In this document: piece by piece, positions 25,618 through 34,645 of the stretch
Layout: each line of letters starts with the position of its first letter
Numbering within the stretch: the stretch's first letter is position 1
Source of the DNA: Ferrimonas gelatinilytica
Lineage (GTDB): Bacteria > Pseudomonadota > Gammaproteobacteria > Enterobacterales > Shewanellaceae
Reading direction: 5' to 3'
DNA length: 64,000 nt
Assembly: GCF_039544205.1 (NCBI RefSeq)
Contig: NZ_BAABLF010000005.1
Coordinates: 310,001 to 374,000 of the forward strand
Program-made: the position numbers and the translations under genes
Notes under the pieces: generated by a model
Database searches by the model: none
The model's input: only the letters and a program-made list of their open reading frames with translations
What the model was told of the DNA's origin: nothing

Positions 25618-26265
25618 ATGCATCAACGTAGTAAACGCAATCACGGACAGGGCGAGGCCCGCCCTGCCAGAGACCGCCGGTACCCAAAGGCCCGGCGCGA
25701 CCGCGAGCCGGCACCCAAAGGCCCGCGTAAAGTGGTGCTGGTCAACAAGCCGTTTGACGTCCTGACCCAGTTCACCGATGGCCAGGGCCGTCAGACCCTG
25801 GCGGATCTTGTCCCCATCAAGGGGGTCTACCCCGCCGGGCGGCTGGACCGGGACTCCGAAGGGCTGGTCCTGCTCACCAACGATGGGCAACTGCAGGCCA
25901 AACTGACCCAGCCGGGCAAGAAAACCAGCAAAACCTACTACGCCCAGGTGGAGGGGGAGCCCAGCGACGAGGCCCTTGCCGCATTGTGCGAGGGCGTGAC
26001 GCTGAAGGATGGCCCCACACTGCCCGCTCGGGTGCGTCGGGTAGCCGAGCCGCAGTGGCTTTGGCCGCGGGTGCCGCCAATACGGCAGCGCCAGAACATC
26101 CCGACCTGCTGGCTGGAGATCACCCTCACCGAGGGACGCAACCGACAGGTGCGTCGCATGACCGCCCACATCGGCCACCCCACCCTGCGACTGATCCGCT
26201 ACCGCATCGGAAGCTGGACTCTCGACGGGCTCGCCCTGGGTGAGTTTCGAGAGTGTCTGGCGTGA
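25618..26265 (+). CDS. rluE: 23S rRNA pseudouridine synthase RluE
   Basis: Modifies a uridine in 23S rRNA (position 2457 in E. coli). The 215-residue protein (E. coli 217) has a basic N-terminal tail and the RsuA-family core with the catalytic-aspartate motif YPAGRLDRDSEGLVLLTNDG, KTYYAQVEG and EGRNRQVRRMTAHIGHPTLRL. There is no S4 domain, as expected for RluE. Its stop overlaps the nudJ start. Confidence 0.96.
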   Translation: MHQRSKRNHGQGEARPARDRRYPKARRDREPAPKGPRKVVLVNKPFDVLTQFTDGQGRQTLADLVPIKGVYPAGRLDRDSEGLVLLTNDGQLQAKLTQPGKKTSKTYYAQVEGEPSDEALAALCEGVTLKDGPTLPARVRRVAEPQWLWPRVPPIRQRQNIPTCWLEITLTEGRNRQVRRMTAHIGHPTLRLIRYRIGSWTLDGLALGEFRECLA

Positions 26266-26723
26266 ACGGGCGTTTCCTGCCCCACACTACGGTGGCCTGC
26301 GTTGTGCGCAGCGAAGAGCGCTACCTCCTTGTAGAGGAGTGCATCGACGGCGAGCCGAAGCTCAACCAGCCCGCCGGTCACCTCGAAGCCCAGGAGAGCT
26401 TGCTCGCCGCCTGTCAGCGAGAGCTTTTTGAGGAGACCGGGTTGGCACTGGCACCCCAGCGGCTGCTGCGCATCTACCAGTTTGTCGCCGCCGATGGCAC
26501 GCCCTTTGTCCGTTTCACCTTCGCCCTGACGCTTCCGTCGATACCACCCACCGCCCCCCAGGATCCCGATATTCTCCGCTGCCATTGGCTGACCAAGGCC
26601 CAGGTGCTCAGTCGCCGTCATCAGCTGCGCAGCCCCCTGGTGCTGCAGAGCATCGAAGATTTTGAGCGGGGTGCCGGGGTGCCGGTCGACCGGGCGCTGG
26701 ACCTGACTCTGTATCATGGCTGA
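26262..26723 (+). CDS. nudJ: Nudix hydrolase NudJ (phosphatase)
   Basis: Nudix enzyme that in E. coli hydrolyses HMP-pyrophosphate and nucleoside triphosphates. It has about 153 residues with the Nudix box G-x5-E-x7-REL-EE-G seen as GHLEAQESLLAACQRELFEETG, and the NudJ start PHTTVACVV. I prefer the GTG at 26262, which overlaps the rluE stop as GTGA; another GTG three codons earlier (26253) is possible. It sits in the conserved rluE-nudJ-mnmA-hflD-purB series. Confidence 0.93.
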   Translation: MNGRFLPHTTVACVVRSEERYLLVEECIDGEPKLNQPAGHLEAQESLLAACQRELFEETGLALAPQRLLRIYQFVAADGTPFVRFTFALTLPSIPPTAPQDPDILRCHWLTKAQVLSRRHQLRSPLVLQSIEDFERGAGVPVDRALDLTLYHG

Positions 26724-26806
26724 GTGCATTGGCGGTCGCCCAAGGGTCCGTGGTAGAATGCGCCCCCAAAATTCCCGAAGTTCGATCATTGAAACCCGAA
26801 TTCGTT

Positions 26807-27910
26807 ATGTCAGAAAACCGCGATAAAAAGGTGATTGTCGGCATGTCCGGCGGTGTGGACTCCTCGGTGTCCGCCTATCTGCTGCTGCAGCAGGGCTACC
26901 AGGTGGAAGGCCTGTTCATGAAAAACTGGGAGGAGGACGACTCCGACGAGTATTGCGCCGCATCCGAGGATCTGGCGGACGCCCAGGCGGTGTGCGACAA
27001 ACTGGGGATCGAGCTGCACAGCGTGAACTTCGCTGCCGAGTACTGGGATAACGTATTCGAGTACTTCTTGGCGGAGTACAAAGCCGGACGCACCCCCAAC
27101 CCGGATATCCTCTGCAACAAAGAGATCAAGTTCAAAGCCTTCCTGGAGTTCGCTGCCGAAGCGCTGGGGGCGGATTACATCGCCACCGGGCACTATGTCC
27201 GCCGTCGTGACACCGCCGATGGCCAGGTACAGATGCTACGTGGTCTGGATGGCAACAAGGATCAGAGCTACTTCCTCTACACCCTGGGTGCCGACCAGGT
27301 GGCGCAGACCCTGTTCCCCGTCGGTGAACTGGAGAAGCCCGAGGTACGCCGTATCGCAGAAGAGCAGGGACTGGTCACCGCCGACAAGAAGGACTCCACC
27401 GGGATCTGCTTTATCGGTGAACGTAAATTCAAGGATTTTCTTGCCAAGTACCTGCCGGCCCAGCCGGGCAACATCGAAACCTGCGAGGGAGAGGTAATCG
27501 GTCAGCACGATGGCCTGATGTATCATACCCTGGGTCAGCGCAAAGGGCTTAGGATAGGTGGCATGAAGAACGCCGGGGATGAGCCCTGGTACGTGGTCGA
27601 CAAGGATATGAAACGCAACGTACTGGTGGTTGGCCAGGGGCATCGTCATCCCCGCCTCTTCTCCGACGGCCTCATCGCAGGGCAGCTGCACTGGGTCGAC
27701 CGCAAGGGGCCACAGCAGGCCGCCGAGTTAACCGTTAAGACCCGCTACCGCCAACAGGACGTGCCCTGCACTGTGACCCCGCTGGCGAACGGCGAACTGG
27801 AGGTTCGTTTCCACGAGCCGGTGAGCTCGGTGACCCCGGGGCAATCGGCGGTCTTCTACCAGGGTGAAATCTGCCTCGGTGGTGGCGTAATTGAACGCGT
27901 GATCCGATAA
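26807..27910 (+). CDS. mnmA: tRNA-specific 2-thiouridylase MnmA
   Basis: Introduces sulfur at position 2 of the wobble uridine in tRNA Lys, Glu and Gln, using ATP and sulfur relayed by TusE. It has 367 residues (E. coli 368). The PP-loop is SGGVDSS, catalytic cysteines lie in NPDILCNKEIKF and DSTGICFIGERKF, and the tRNA-contacting C-terminal beta domain is complete. The start at 26807 gives the family N-terminus; the open frame 26 codons upstream is not conserved. Confidence 0.98.
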   Translation: MSENRDKKVIVGMSGGVDSSVSAYLLLQQGYQVEGLFMKNWEEDDSDEYCAASEDLADAQAVCDKLGIELHSVNFAAEYWDNVFEYFLAEYKAGRTPNPDILCNKEIKFKAFLEFAAEALGADYIATGHYVRRRDTADGQVQMLRGLDGNKDQSYFLYTLGADQVAQTLFPVGELEKPEVRRIAEEQGLVTADKKDSTGICFIGERKFKDFLAKYLPAQPGNIETCEGEVIGQHDGLMYHTLGQRKGLRIGGMKNAGDEPWYVVDKDMKRNVLVVGQGHRHPRLFSDGLIAGQLHWVDRKGPQQAAELTVKTRYRQQDVPCTVTPLANGELEVRFHEPVSSVTPGQSAVFYQGEICLGGGVIERVIR

Positions 27911-27920
27911 GGGACTGAGC

Positions 27921-28535
27921 ATGAACCAACTGCAACAACGCACCCTGGCCTTTGCCGGGATCTGCCAGGCGATTCACCAGGTAAGGGAGATCGCCCGCCA
28001 CGGCAAGGTGGAGGAGCCGCTGCTGGAAGCCACGGTGGCCTCCATCCTTAATACCGATCCCGAGCAGCCTCAGGATGTTTACGGCGACAGCAGCCTGGAG
28101 CACGGATTCCAGGTGATCATCGACCAGCTTGGCGATGGCCAGCGCAAAGATGTGGATCTCACCCGCTACCTCGTCGGTATCCTTGCCCTCGAGCGCAAGC
28201 TCAGCCGCAAGCCCGCCGCCCTCGCCGCCCTGGCGGAGCGTCTCTCCCAGGTTAAACGCCAGACCCACCATTTTGCCCTGACCGACGAGCAGGTTCTGGC
28301 CAATCTGGCCTCCATTTACGCGGATGTGATCAGTCCGCTGGGTGCCCGCATCCAGGTGGTGGGTAACCCCACCCACCTGCAACGTACCCAGAACCAGTAT
28401 CGAATTCGTACCCTACTGCTGGGCGCCGTGCGATCCGCCGTTCTCTGGCGCCAACTCGGCGGCAAGCGCCGTCAACTGGTGTTGTCACGCAAGGCGGTGG
28501 TGATGACCGCCCAGCAAGCATTAAAAAACCAATAA
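27921..28535 (+). CDS. hflD: High-frequency lysogenization protein HflD
   Basis: Membrane-associated helical protein of 204 residues (E. coli 213), known in E. coli for binding lambda CII; its housekeeping role is unclear. The sequence is all-helical with QRTLAFAGICQAIHQVREIAR, TRYLVGILALERKL and RIQVVGNPTHLQRTQNQYRIRTLLLGAVRSA-type blocks typical of the family. It begins 10 bases after mnmA and 28 bases before purB, the same order as in E. coli, so one operon is likely. Confidence 0.95.
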   Translation: MNQLQQRTLAFAGICQAIHQVREIARHGKVEEPLLEATVASILNTDPEQPQDVYGDSSLEHGFQVIIDQLGDGQRKDVDLTRYLVGILALERKLSRKPAALAALAERLSQVKRQTHHFALTDEQVLANLASIYADVISPLGARIQVVGNPTHLQRTQNQYRIRTLLLGAVRSAVLWRQLGGKRRQLVLSRKAVVMTAQQALKNQ

Positions 28536-28563
28536 GCCTCTACCCATTTCTCAAGGAGTCATC

Positions 28564-29931
28564 ATGGAACTATCTGCCCTGACCGCCATCTCCCCGGTCG
28601 ATGGACGCTATGGCAGCCGCACGGTCGAGTTGCGAGGGATCTTCAGTGAGTTCGGCCTGATCAAATACCGTGTGCAGGTTGAGATCTCCTGGCTGAAACT
28701 GCTGGCGGCCTGTCCGGAGATCGCCGAAGTCCCCTGCTTCAGCGAAGCGGCCCTGGCCCGGCTGGACGCCATCACTGAGCAGTTCTGTGAGGCCGATGCG
28801 GCGCGGATCAAAGAGATCGAGCGCACCACCAATCACGACGTCAAAGCAGTGGAATACTTCATCAAGGAGCGGATCGCCGATAACGCCGAACTGGCGGCGA
28901 TCGATGAGTTCGTTCACTTTGCCTGCACCAGTGAGGACATCAACAACCTCTCCCACGGTTTGATGCTGCATAACGCCCGCGAGCAGGTGATTCTGCCCCA
29001 GCTGCAACAGGTGGTGGACGCCATCTTCGCCCTGGCCAAGCGTTACGCCCGTGTCCCCATGATGGCCCGCACCCATGGTCAGCCTGCCTCACCCACCACC
29101 ATGGGTAAGGAGATGGCCAACGTTGCCATCCGCCTGGAACGCCAACTCAAGCAGGTGGCCGAGGTGAAACTGCTCGGCAAAATCAATGGTGCCGTCGGCA
29201 ACTACAATGCCCACCTGTCCGCCTATCCGGATGTGGACTGGCATCAGCTGTCCGAGCGCTTCGTCGCCAGCCTGGGCCTGACCTGGAATCCCTGGACCAC
29301 CCAGATCGAGCCCCACGATTACATCGCCGAGCTGTTTGACGCCCTGGCGCGCTTTAACACCATTCTGATCGACTTCGACCGGGACATCTGGGGCTACATC
29401 GCCCTGGGGCACTTCAAACAGAAGACCATCGCCGGCGAGATCGGCTCCTCCACCATGCCCCACAAGGTCAACCCCATCGACTTCGAGAACTCCGAAGGCA
29501 ACCTGGGCCTGGCCAATGCCCTGTTCCAGCACCTGGCGGCCAAGCTGCCCATCTCCCGCTGGCAGCGTGACCTCACCGACTCCACGGTGATCCGTAACTT
29601 GGGGGTCGGTGTGGGTTACTCCAGCATCGCCTACCAGGCCACCCTGAAGGGGATCTCCAAGCTGGAGGTGAACGAGCAGAGCCTGCTGGATGAGCTGGAC
29701 AGCAACTGGGAACTGCTGGCAGAGCCGGTTCAGACGGTGATGCGCCGCCACGGCATCGAAAAGCCCTACGAAAAACTCAAGGAGCTGACCCGTGGCAAGC
29801 GCATCAACCAGCAGATGATGGCCGAGTTCATCGACAACCTGGCGTTGCCCGACGCGGTGAAAGCGGAGCTCAAGCAGCTGACCCCGGCCAACTACATCGG
29901 CCGCGCCGTCGAGTTTGTCGAGTCCCTGTAA
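28564..29931 (+). CDS. purB: Adenylosuccinate lyase
   Basis: Acts twice in purine synthesis: cleaves SAICAR and adenylosuccinate, releasing fumarate. The protein has 455 residues (E. coli 456). The signature loop GSSTMPHKVNPIDFENSEGN contains the catalytic serine, and KTTNHDVKAVEYF-type and FVHFACTSEDINNL blocks carry active-site histidines (here ERTTNHDVKAVEYF). AAGGAG precedes the ATG by 7 bases. It ends the mnmA-hflD-purB run and is followed by a strong terminator. Confidence 0.98.
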   Translation: MELSALTAISPVDGRYGSRTVELRGIFSEFGLIKYRVQVEISWLKLLAACPEIAEVPCFSEAALARLDAITEQFCEADAARIKEIERTTNHDVKAVEYFIKERIADNAELAAIDEFVHFACTSEDINNLSHGLMLHNAREQVILPQLQQVVDAIFALAKRYARVPMMARTHGQPASPTTMGKEMANVAIRLERQLKQVAEVKLLGKINGAVGNYNAHLSAYPDVDWHQLSERFVASLGLTWNPWTTQIEPHDYIAELFDALARFNTILIDFDRDIWGYIALGHFKQKTIAGEIGSSTMPHKVNPIDFENSEGNLGLANALFQHLAAKLPISRWQRDLTDSTVIRNLGVGVGYSSIAYQATLKGISKLEVNEQSLLDELDSNWELLAEPVQTVMRRHGIEKPYEKLKELTRGKRINQQMMAEFIDNLALPDAVKAELKQLTPANYIGRAVEFVESL

Positions 29932-29960
29932 GCACTCGCTTTCCGAACGTTCACGAGTAA

Positions 29961-29996
29961 AAACGCCGCCCCGGTTACCCGGGGCGGCGTTTCTTG
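29961..29996. terminator. Strong terminator after purB
   Basis: Fourteen-base stem AAACGCCGCCCCGG pairing with its complement across a four-base loop, then TTCTTG. It can also end the convergent DUF4826 gene. Confidence 0.88.
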
Positions 29997-30040
29997 TTCT
30001 TTGTGGCCCACCAGAAACGCTGGCAGGCCGAGCTTCATGC

Positions 30041-30460
30041 TCAGACCGTCTCCTGCTGGCTTGGCACGCCCCAGAAACGATCTTCCCGGTGCAGGTCCGA
30101 CAGGCTCTGGGCCCGACTGATCATCAGCTGGGCCAGCTTCTGCTGCGTGGCGTCGTTGCTGCGCAGCAGGTTCTCCGCCTTGAGTTGCCAGGACAGGGCA
30201 AAGTGCCGCACCGCTTCCCGGGGATCCGCGGCGGCGGAGTCCGCCACCATGTCGGTGGGCAGATCGCCACTGAGTACCCAGTACTGGCGTTTGCGAGGAC
30301 CCTGCTCCTCCATCTTCCAAAGCGCGATCAGCGGCGGCAGCACCCGGCTTTGCTTATCCAGCACCTTGCCCGGCATCACCCCCTTCTCCGCCATAAACCG
30401 GTTGGCCTTTTGAAACTGCTCTCGGACCCAGGCTTGTTCTTGTTGTCCGGCTTGCGACAT
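30041..30460 (-). CDS. DUF4826 family protein
   Basis: A 139-residue cytosolic protein without signal or membrane segment. The blocks QAWVREQFQKANRFMAEKG, PGKVLDKQSRVLPPLIALWK, YWVLSGDLPTDMV and AVRHFALSWQLKAENLL match the DUF4826 family known from Shewanella and relatives; function unknown. The start ATG at 30460 has GAGGGA 7 bases upstream; a TTG two codons earlier is less likely. It is convergent with purB and divergent from the leucine dehydrogenase gene. Confidence 0.85.
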   Translation of the reverse strand: MSQAGQQEQAWVREQFQKANRFMAEKGVMPGKVLDKQSRVLPPLIALWKMEEQGPRKRQYWVLSGDLPTDMVADSAAADPREAVRHFALSWQLKAENLLRSNDATQQKLAQLMISRAQSLSDLHREDRFWGVPSQQETV

Positions 30461-30662
30461 GATCAATTCCCTCTTGCTCTACTTCACACTTCCAAGCGGC
30501 CAATTTCCCTGACGTTCACGTTATTGTCAAGTTGGCTTTCCAGCCCGATTACTGTCACCAAGGGATGGATGCTGTGTGATAGCGGGTCCCACTGTTAAGG
30601 TTCACACAATTTTGCACGCAAGCGGCCGAACGGATCGGCGCGTCTATCACGGAGTAATCACG

Positions 30663-31697
30663 GTGGCGATATTTTCACACCCCTCTTTCGACCAACATGA
30701 GCAGGTGATGTTTGTTCATGACCAGGCATCCGGCCTCAAAGCGATCATCGCGGTCCACGACACCACCCTCGGCCCCGCCGTGGGCGGTTGCCGGATGTGG
30801 CCCTATGCCAATGAAGAGGAAGCGCTGAACGATGTCCTGCGTCTCTCCCGGGGCATGACCTACAAGAACGCCCTGGCGGGCCTCGAGTTCGGTGGCGGTA
30901 AGTCGGTGATCATCGGCGATCCCAAAAGCGACAAGTCCGAAGCCCTGTTCCGCGCCTTCGGCCGTGCGGTCCACAGCCTGGGTGGTCGTTACTACTCGGC
31001 CGAGGATGTGGGGATCACCACCGGCGACATCATGATTGCCCACCAGGAGACCCCCTACATGGCAGGACTGGAAGGCAAGAGTGGCGACCCGTCGCCCTAC
31101 ACCGCCCTGGGTACCTTCCTCGGTATCAAGGCGGCCATCAAGCATCAGCGCGGCAGCGACTCTCTGGAGGGAGTAAAAGTGGCCGTCCAGGGACTCGGCC
31201 ATGTGGGCTACTACCTGTGTGAGCACCTGCACAAGGCCGGTGCCAAGCTGGTGGTGTGTGACCTTAACCCTGAGCAGCTGGACCGCGCCGCCACCGAGCT
31301 CCAGGCGGAGATCGTCGATCTGGATGCGATCTACCACCAGGATGTCGATGTCTACGCTCCCTGCGCCCTGGGCGCCACCATCAACGACCACACCATCCCC
31401 CAGCTCAAAGCCACCATCGTGGCCGGTTGTGCCAACAACCAGCTGGCGGAGCCGCGCCATGGTGAAGCCCTGCGCGACCTGGGGATCCTCTACGCCCCGG
31501 ACTACGTCATCAACGCTGGCGGCATCATCAACGTCTCCTTCGAGCGGGATTACGATGCGAATGCGGCGGAAGCCAAGGTCCGCAACATCTACGATACCCT
31601 GTTGCAGATCTTCCGTCAGGCGGACGAGAGTGGCAAAACCACCGCCGTGGTTGCGGACGAGATGGCCCGAGCCATCATCACCGCCGCTCATCGCTAA
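30663..31697 (+). CDS. Leucine dehydrogenase (Glu/Leu/Phe/Val dehydrogenase family)
   Basis: NAD-dependent deamination of branched-chain amino acids to 2-oxo acids, the first step of their use; cytosolic. The 344-residue protein has the catalytic lysine region SRGMTYKNALAGLEFGGGKS, the substrate glycines GPAVGGCRMW, and the dinucleotide fold AVQGLGHVGYYL. I chose GTG at 30663 (MAIFSHPSFDQHEQ) because GGAG precedes it and relatives begin in the same way; the frame is open 29 codons further up without similarity. It could also act on valine or phenylalanine. With ald upstream in the window, it points to active amino-acid catabolism. Confidence 0.92.
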   Translation: MAIFSHPSFDQHEQVMFVHDQASGLKAIIAVHDTTLGPAVGGCRMWPYANEEEALNDVLRLSRGMTYKNALAGLEFGGGKSVIIGDPKSDKSEALFRAFGRAVHSLGGRYYSAEDVGITTGDIMIAHQETPYMAGLEGKSGDPSPYTALGTFLGIKAAIKHQRGSDSLEGVKVAVQGLGHVGYYLCEHLHKAGAKLVVCDLNPEQLDRAATELQAEIVDLDAIYHQDVDVYAPCALGATINDHTIPQLKATIVAGCANNQLAEPRHGEALRDLGILYAPDYVINAGGIINVSFERDYDANAAEAKVRNIYDTLLQIFRQADESGKTTAVVADEMARAIITAAHR

Positions 31698-31714
31698 CCC
31701 TTAGGTAATCTTTT

Positions 31715-31741
31715 CAGGGCGCCCTACGGGCGCCCTGTTTC
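31715..31741 (+). terminator. Terminator of the leucine dehydrogenase gene
   Basis: Stem CAGGGCGCCC/GGGCGCCCTG with a short TAC loop, followed by TTTC, 17 bases after the stop. Confidence 0.8.
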
Positions 31742-31921
31742 ATTGAGTCGCCCAAAACGGTTCGATAACCAAAGAGTTGGTAAAGCGCTCGGTAAAGGCT
31801 GACTGACCGCCATGGTCAACGGCCCGTCCGGACGCCGGCCGCAGAGGCCCTGCAGGGTGCATTTCCCGGGGCTAACCGGTATCCTATGCCCCGTTATTCG
31901 TCCCCTTAGAGAACCCTTTTC

Positions 31922-32410
31922 ATGCCCAACTTGCCGGTCCCCAACCACGATACCCTGAGATCCTGGCTGGAACAGAGTCAGATTGAGTATTTCCTGTGCG
32001 GCTCCTGTGAAGGCTTGCACCTGCCACAGTTGCAGGAGATCAACGGGATCTATGATGCCAAGATCGAGATCGAAGGGGAGTTCGTCTATCTCTCTGCCTC
32101 CATCGAGATCCGTCCTACCGGTCTGATGACCGCCTTCGCCAAGATGAGTGAGCTCAACAGCCAGTACCCGACGCTTAAGATCTTCGTCGAGATGGTGGAT
32201 GACACCCTGCCGCGGATCCTGCTTTGCCACAACCTGGCGCTCACGCCGGGGATCAGCCCGGACCAGTTCCACTTCTTTGTCAGCGACTGCATCGAACAGA
32301 TGAGCCAGGCCGCCAAGGAGATCGAGGCACTCAACGTGGTCTTTTATGGTGAAGAGGAGGAGCCGGAGCAGCCCTCGCCCCCGGTTCAGTCCGCCGTCAT
32401 CATGCACTGA
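31922..32410 (+). CDS. ybjN: YbjN domain protein
   Basis: A 162-residue cytosolic protein homologous to E. coli YbjN (158 residues), a sensory-transduction-like fold linked to stress and motility phenotypes; the molecular role is unknown. Conserved stretches are PNHDTLRSWLEQSQIEYFLC, CEGLHLPQLQEINGIYDAKI, LSASIEIRPT and PRILLCHNLALTPGIS. The C-terminus is acidic and proline-rich. No distinct ribosome-binding site is obvious before the ATG. A terminator follows immediately. Confidence 0.88.
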   Translation: MPNLPVPNHDTLRSWLEQSQIEYFLCGSCEGLHLPQLQEINGIYDAKIEIEGEFVYLSASIEIRPTGLMTAFAKMSELNSQYPTLKIFVEMVDDTLPRILLCHNLALTPGISPDQFHFFVSDCIEQMSQAAKEIEALNVVFYGEEEEPEQPSPPVQSAVIMH

Positions 32411-32419
32411 ACGACAGAT

Positions 32420-32449
32420 AAAAAAACGCCGGCAAAAGCCGGCGTTTTT
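32420..32449. terminator. Terminator shared by ybjN and the YnhF-like gene
   Basis: Stem ACGCCGGC/GCCGGCGT with loop AAAA, flanked by a run of A and TTTT, between convergent genes. Confidence 0.88.
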
Positions 32450-32478
32450 ACTTGGACATACACACTCGGGATCCCGCA

Positions 32479-32565
32479 TTAGCTGAAGATGAGGGCACCC
32501 ATCGCCACGATCCCACTCAGGATCGCGGCCGCCGCCATCACCGCGTATTTCACATCGGTATTCAC
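32479..32565 (-). CDS. ynhF: YnhF-like 28-residue membrane peptide
   Basis: A tiny protein, MNTDVKYAVMAAAAILSGIV and eight more residues, with one membrane helix covering residues 7-27. It resembles E. coli YnhF (29 residues, starting MSTDLKFSL) in its M-TD-K start, helix position and length. The start is GTG at 32565, with GCGGAG 9 bases upstream; the stop TAA is followed by a good terminator shared with ybjN. E. coli YnhF is a stress-associated inner-membrane peptide of unknown role. The main doubt is that a short hydrophobic frame could arise by chance, but the ribosome site, terminator and similarity agree. Confidence 0.72.
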   Translation of the reverse strand: MNTDVKYAVMAAAAILSGIVAMGALIFS

Positions 32566-32798
32566 AGTCTGCTTCTCCGCAAAGGGTTGGTATATCCCCC
32601 CGCGACCAAGGTTACGGAAACCCGACGATAAATGGGATCGGGATTGGCCCCACCGTGAACCAGATCACAGAGTTTTTCCCATCCCCAGCGCCCCAGTCAA
32701 CAGTGCCGCAATCCCCCTCGCAACTTCATAGCGCATCGTTATTTTTTCTCCGAGCATCTGTTACCCTTGAGCGGTTGTTCATTTTCAAGGAAAGTCCC

Positions 32799-33218
32799 AT
32801 GTCTCAACTCCTGCATACCATGCTCCGCGTAGGCGACCTGGATCGCTCCATCGCGTTTTACACCGACGTACTCGGCATGAAGCTGCTGCGAAAGTCGGTG
32901 AATGAAGATTACAAGTACACCCTCGCTTTTGTTGGTTACGGCGAGGAGCGCGAGGGGCATGCCGTTATTGAGCTGACCTACAACTGGGGTGTCGAAGAGT
33001 ACGAGATGGGAAATGCTTTCGGGCACATCGCCCTGGGATTTGCCGATATCTACGGGGCCTGTGACGCCATCCGTGCCGCCGGTGGCACCATCAGCCGCGA
33101 ACCCGGCCCGGTATTGGGCGGCTCCACCCACATCGCTTTTGTAGAAGATCCGGACGGCTACAAGATCGAGCTGATCCAGCGCAGCCAGGCCGGCGAGGGG
33201 TTAGGCAAAGCGGAATGA
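32799..33218 (+). CDS. gloA: Lactoylglutathione lyase (glyoxalase I)
   Basis: Detoxifies methylglyoxal by converting its glutathione hemithioacetal to S-lactoylglutathione; nickel-type in bacteria. It has 139 residues (E. coli 135). Metal ligands are visible as H in QLLHTML, E in VIELTYNWG, H in FGHIALG and E in YKIELIQ. The start at 32799 has AAGGAAAG upstream; the frame continues upstream without similarity. Its stop overlaps the next gene by 4 bases. Confidence 0.97.
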   Translation: MSQLLHTMLRVGDLDRSIAFYTDVLGMKLLRKSVNEDYKYTLAFVGYGEEREGHAVIELTYNWGVEEYEMGNAFGHIALGFADIYGACDAIRAAGGTISREPGPVLGGSTHIAFVEDPDGYKIELIQRSQAGEGLGKAE

Positions 33219-33535
33219 TCGGCCTGGCTCTCTCATTGCTTTGGGTACTGATGCTGATGCTGATGGGGCCGCTCAACATGCTACCCCATTACCTGGCGGT
33301 GAGCATGATTACCCTGCTGCTGTTCGGCCTGGATAAACGCCGTGCCCTGACCGGCGCCCGGAGGGTTCCCGAGGCCCTGCTGCACGGATTTGAGCTGCTC
33401 GGCGGCTGGCTCGGTGCCTTCCTCGGCGCACAGATGTTTCGCCACAAGGTCCGTAAAGTTGAGTTTATGACCCGGCTTTACGGGATCACCGCCCTGCACT
33501 TCCTCGGCTACGGTGGCTGGCTTATCCTGGCCTGA
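33215..33535 (+). CDS. DUF1294 inner-membrane protein
   Basis: A 106-residue protein with three or four hydrophobic segments. The family core is LFGLDKRRALTGARRVPE, LLGGWLGAFLGAQMFRHKVRK and F.TRLYGITALH. DUF1294 members are often fused to cold-shock domains elsewhere; this one is free-standing. It overlaps gloA by 4 bases (ATGA), so the two are co-translated, although no functional link is known. Confidence 0.9.
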   Translation: MIGLALSLLWVLMLMLMGPLNMLPHYLAVSMITLLLFGLDKRRALTGARRVPEALLHGFELLGGWLGAFLGAQMFRHKVRKVEFMTRLYGITALHFLGYGGWLILA

Positions 33536-33554
33536 ACCATGCCTAGAGAAAGAG

Positions 33555-33585
33555 AAAAGCGCCGCAGATCTGCGGCGCTTTTTTA
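33555..33585. terminator. Terminator between the DUF1294 gene and ruvB
   Basis: Perfect palindromic stem AAAAGCGCCGCAGA/TCTGCGGCGCTTTT with a T-run, 20 bases past the DUF1294 stop; usable in both directions. Confidence 0.9.
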
Positions 33586-33627
33586 CTTTGTCTATCCAGT
33601 GGCACAGCCCACCGGGGCAGGTCTTGC

Positions 33628-34635
33628 TTAGTCGTTTCGGCTCAGACCAAAGTGCTGGTACGCCCGATCCGTCGCCATGCGCCCCCGGGGCGTGCGTTGA
33701 AGGAACCCCTGTTGGATCAGGTAGGGCTCCAGCACATCCTCAATGGTTTCTCTCTCCTCACCGATGGCGGCAGCCAGGTTCTCCAGCCCTACGGGCCCGC
33801 CGGCAAACTTATCGATGATGGTGGTCAGCATCTTCCGGTCCAGGTAGTCAAACCCCTCCCTGTCCACATCCAGCAGGTCCAGCGCCTGGGCGGCGACGGA
33901 CTCAGAGATGACACCGTCAAACCGGACCTCGGCAAAGTCACGCACCCGCCGCAGCAGGCGGTTTGCGATACGCGGTGTGCCCCGGCTTCGGCGGGCGATC
34001 TCCACCGCACCGGCCGGCTCCATCGAGAGCCCCAGCACCTCGGCGCTGCGTCGGACAATGTCGGTGAGGTCCCGCACATTGTAGAACTCCAACCGCATCG
34101 GGATCCCGAAGCGAGCCCGCAACGGCGATGTCAGGGCGCCCGCTCGGGTAGTGGCTCCTACCAGGGTAAAGGGGGGCAGATCCAGTTTGATGGAGCGGGC
34201 GGCCGGCCCTTCACCGATCATGATATCCAGCTGGTAATCCTCCATCGCCGGATAGAGCACCTCCTCAACCACAGGGCTAAGACGGTGGATCTCATCGATG
34301 AAGAGAACATCATTGGGTTCCAGGTTGGTCAGCAGCGCCGCCAGGTCCCCGGCCTTCTCCAGCACCGGGCCTGAGGTGGACTTAATGCTGACTCCCATCT
34401 CGTTGGCGACGATGTTGGCCAGGGTAGTCTTACCCAGCCCAGGTGGGCCAAATATCAGCAGGTGATCCAGCGCCTCAGCCCGGTTACGCGCCGCCTGGAT
34501 AAAGACCTCCAGCTGTGCCTTGGCGTCATCCTGACCGGTGTAATCGGTCAGCATCTTCGGGCGCATCGCCCTGTCGATCACCGCTTCTTCCCGGCTTTCT
34601 ACCGGTGCCGCCACCAGGCGATCCGCTTCAATCAT
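33628..34635 (-). CDS. ruvB: Holliday junction helicase motor RuvB
   Basis: AAA+ motor that drives branch migration with RuvA. It has 335 residues (E. coli 336). Walker A GPPGLGKTTLAN, Walker B LFIDEIHRLSP, sensor VGATTRAG, the presensor beta-hairpin, and the C-terminal winged helix (LEPYLIQQGFLQRTPRGR) are present. It follows ruvA with 10 bases between them. ruvC is not adjacent; it is about 12 kb away next to yebC. Confidence 0.98.
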   Translation of the reverse strand: MIEADRLVAAPVESREEAVIDRAMRPKMLTDYTGQDDAKAQLEVFIQAARNRAEALDHLLIFGPPGLGKTTLANIVANEMGVSIKSTSGPVLEKAGDLAALLTNLEPNDVLFIDEIHRLSPVVEEVLYPAMEDYQLDIMIGEGPAARSIKLDLPPFTLVGATTRAGALTSPLRARFGIPMRLEFYNVRDLTDIVRRSAEVLGLSMEPAGAVEIARRSRGTPRIANRLLRRVRDFAEVRFDGVISESVAAQALDLLDVDREGFDYLDRKMLTTIIDKFAGGPVGLENLAAAIGEERETIEDVLEPYLIQQGFLQRTPRGRMATDRAYQHFGLSRND

Positions 34636-34645
34636 CGTTGTTCCC

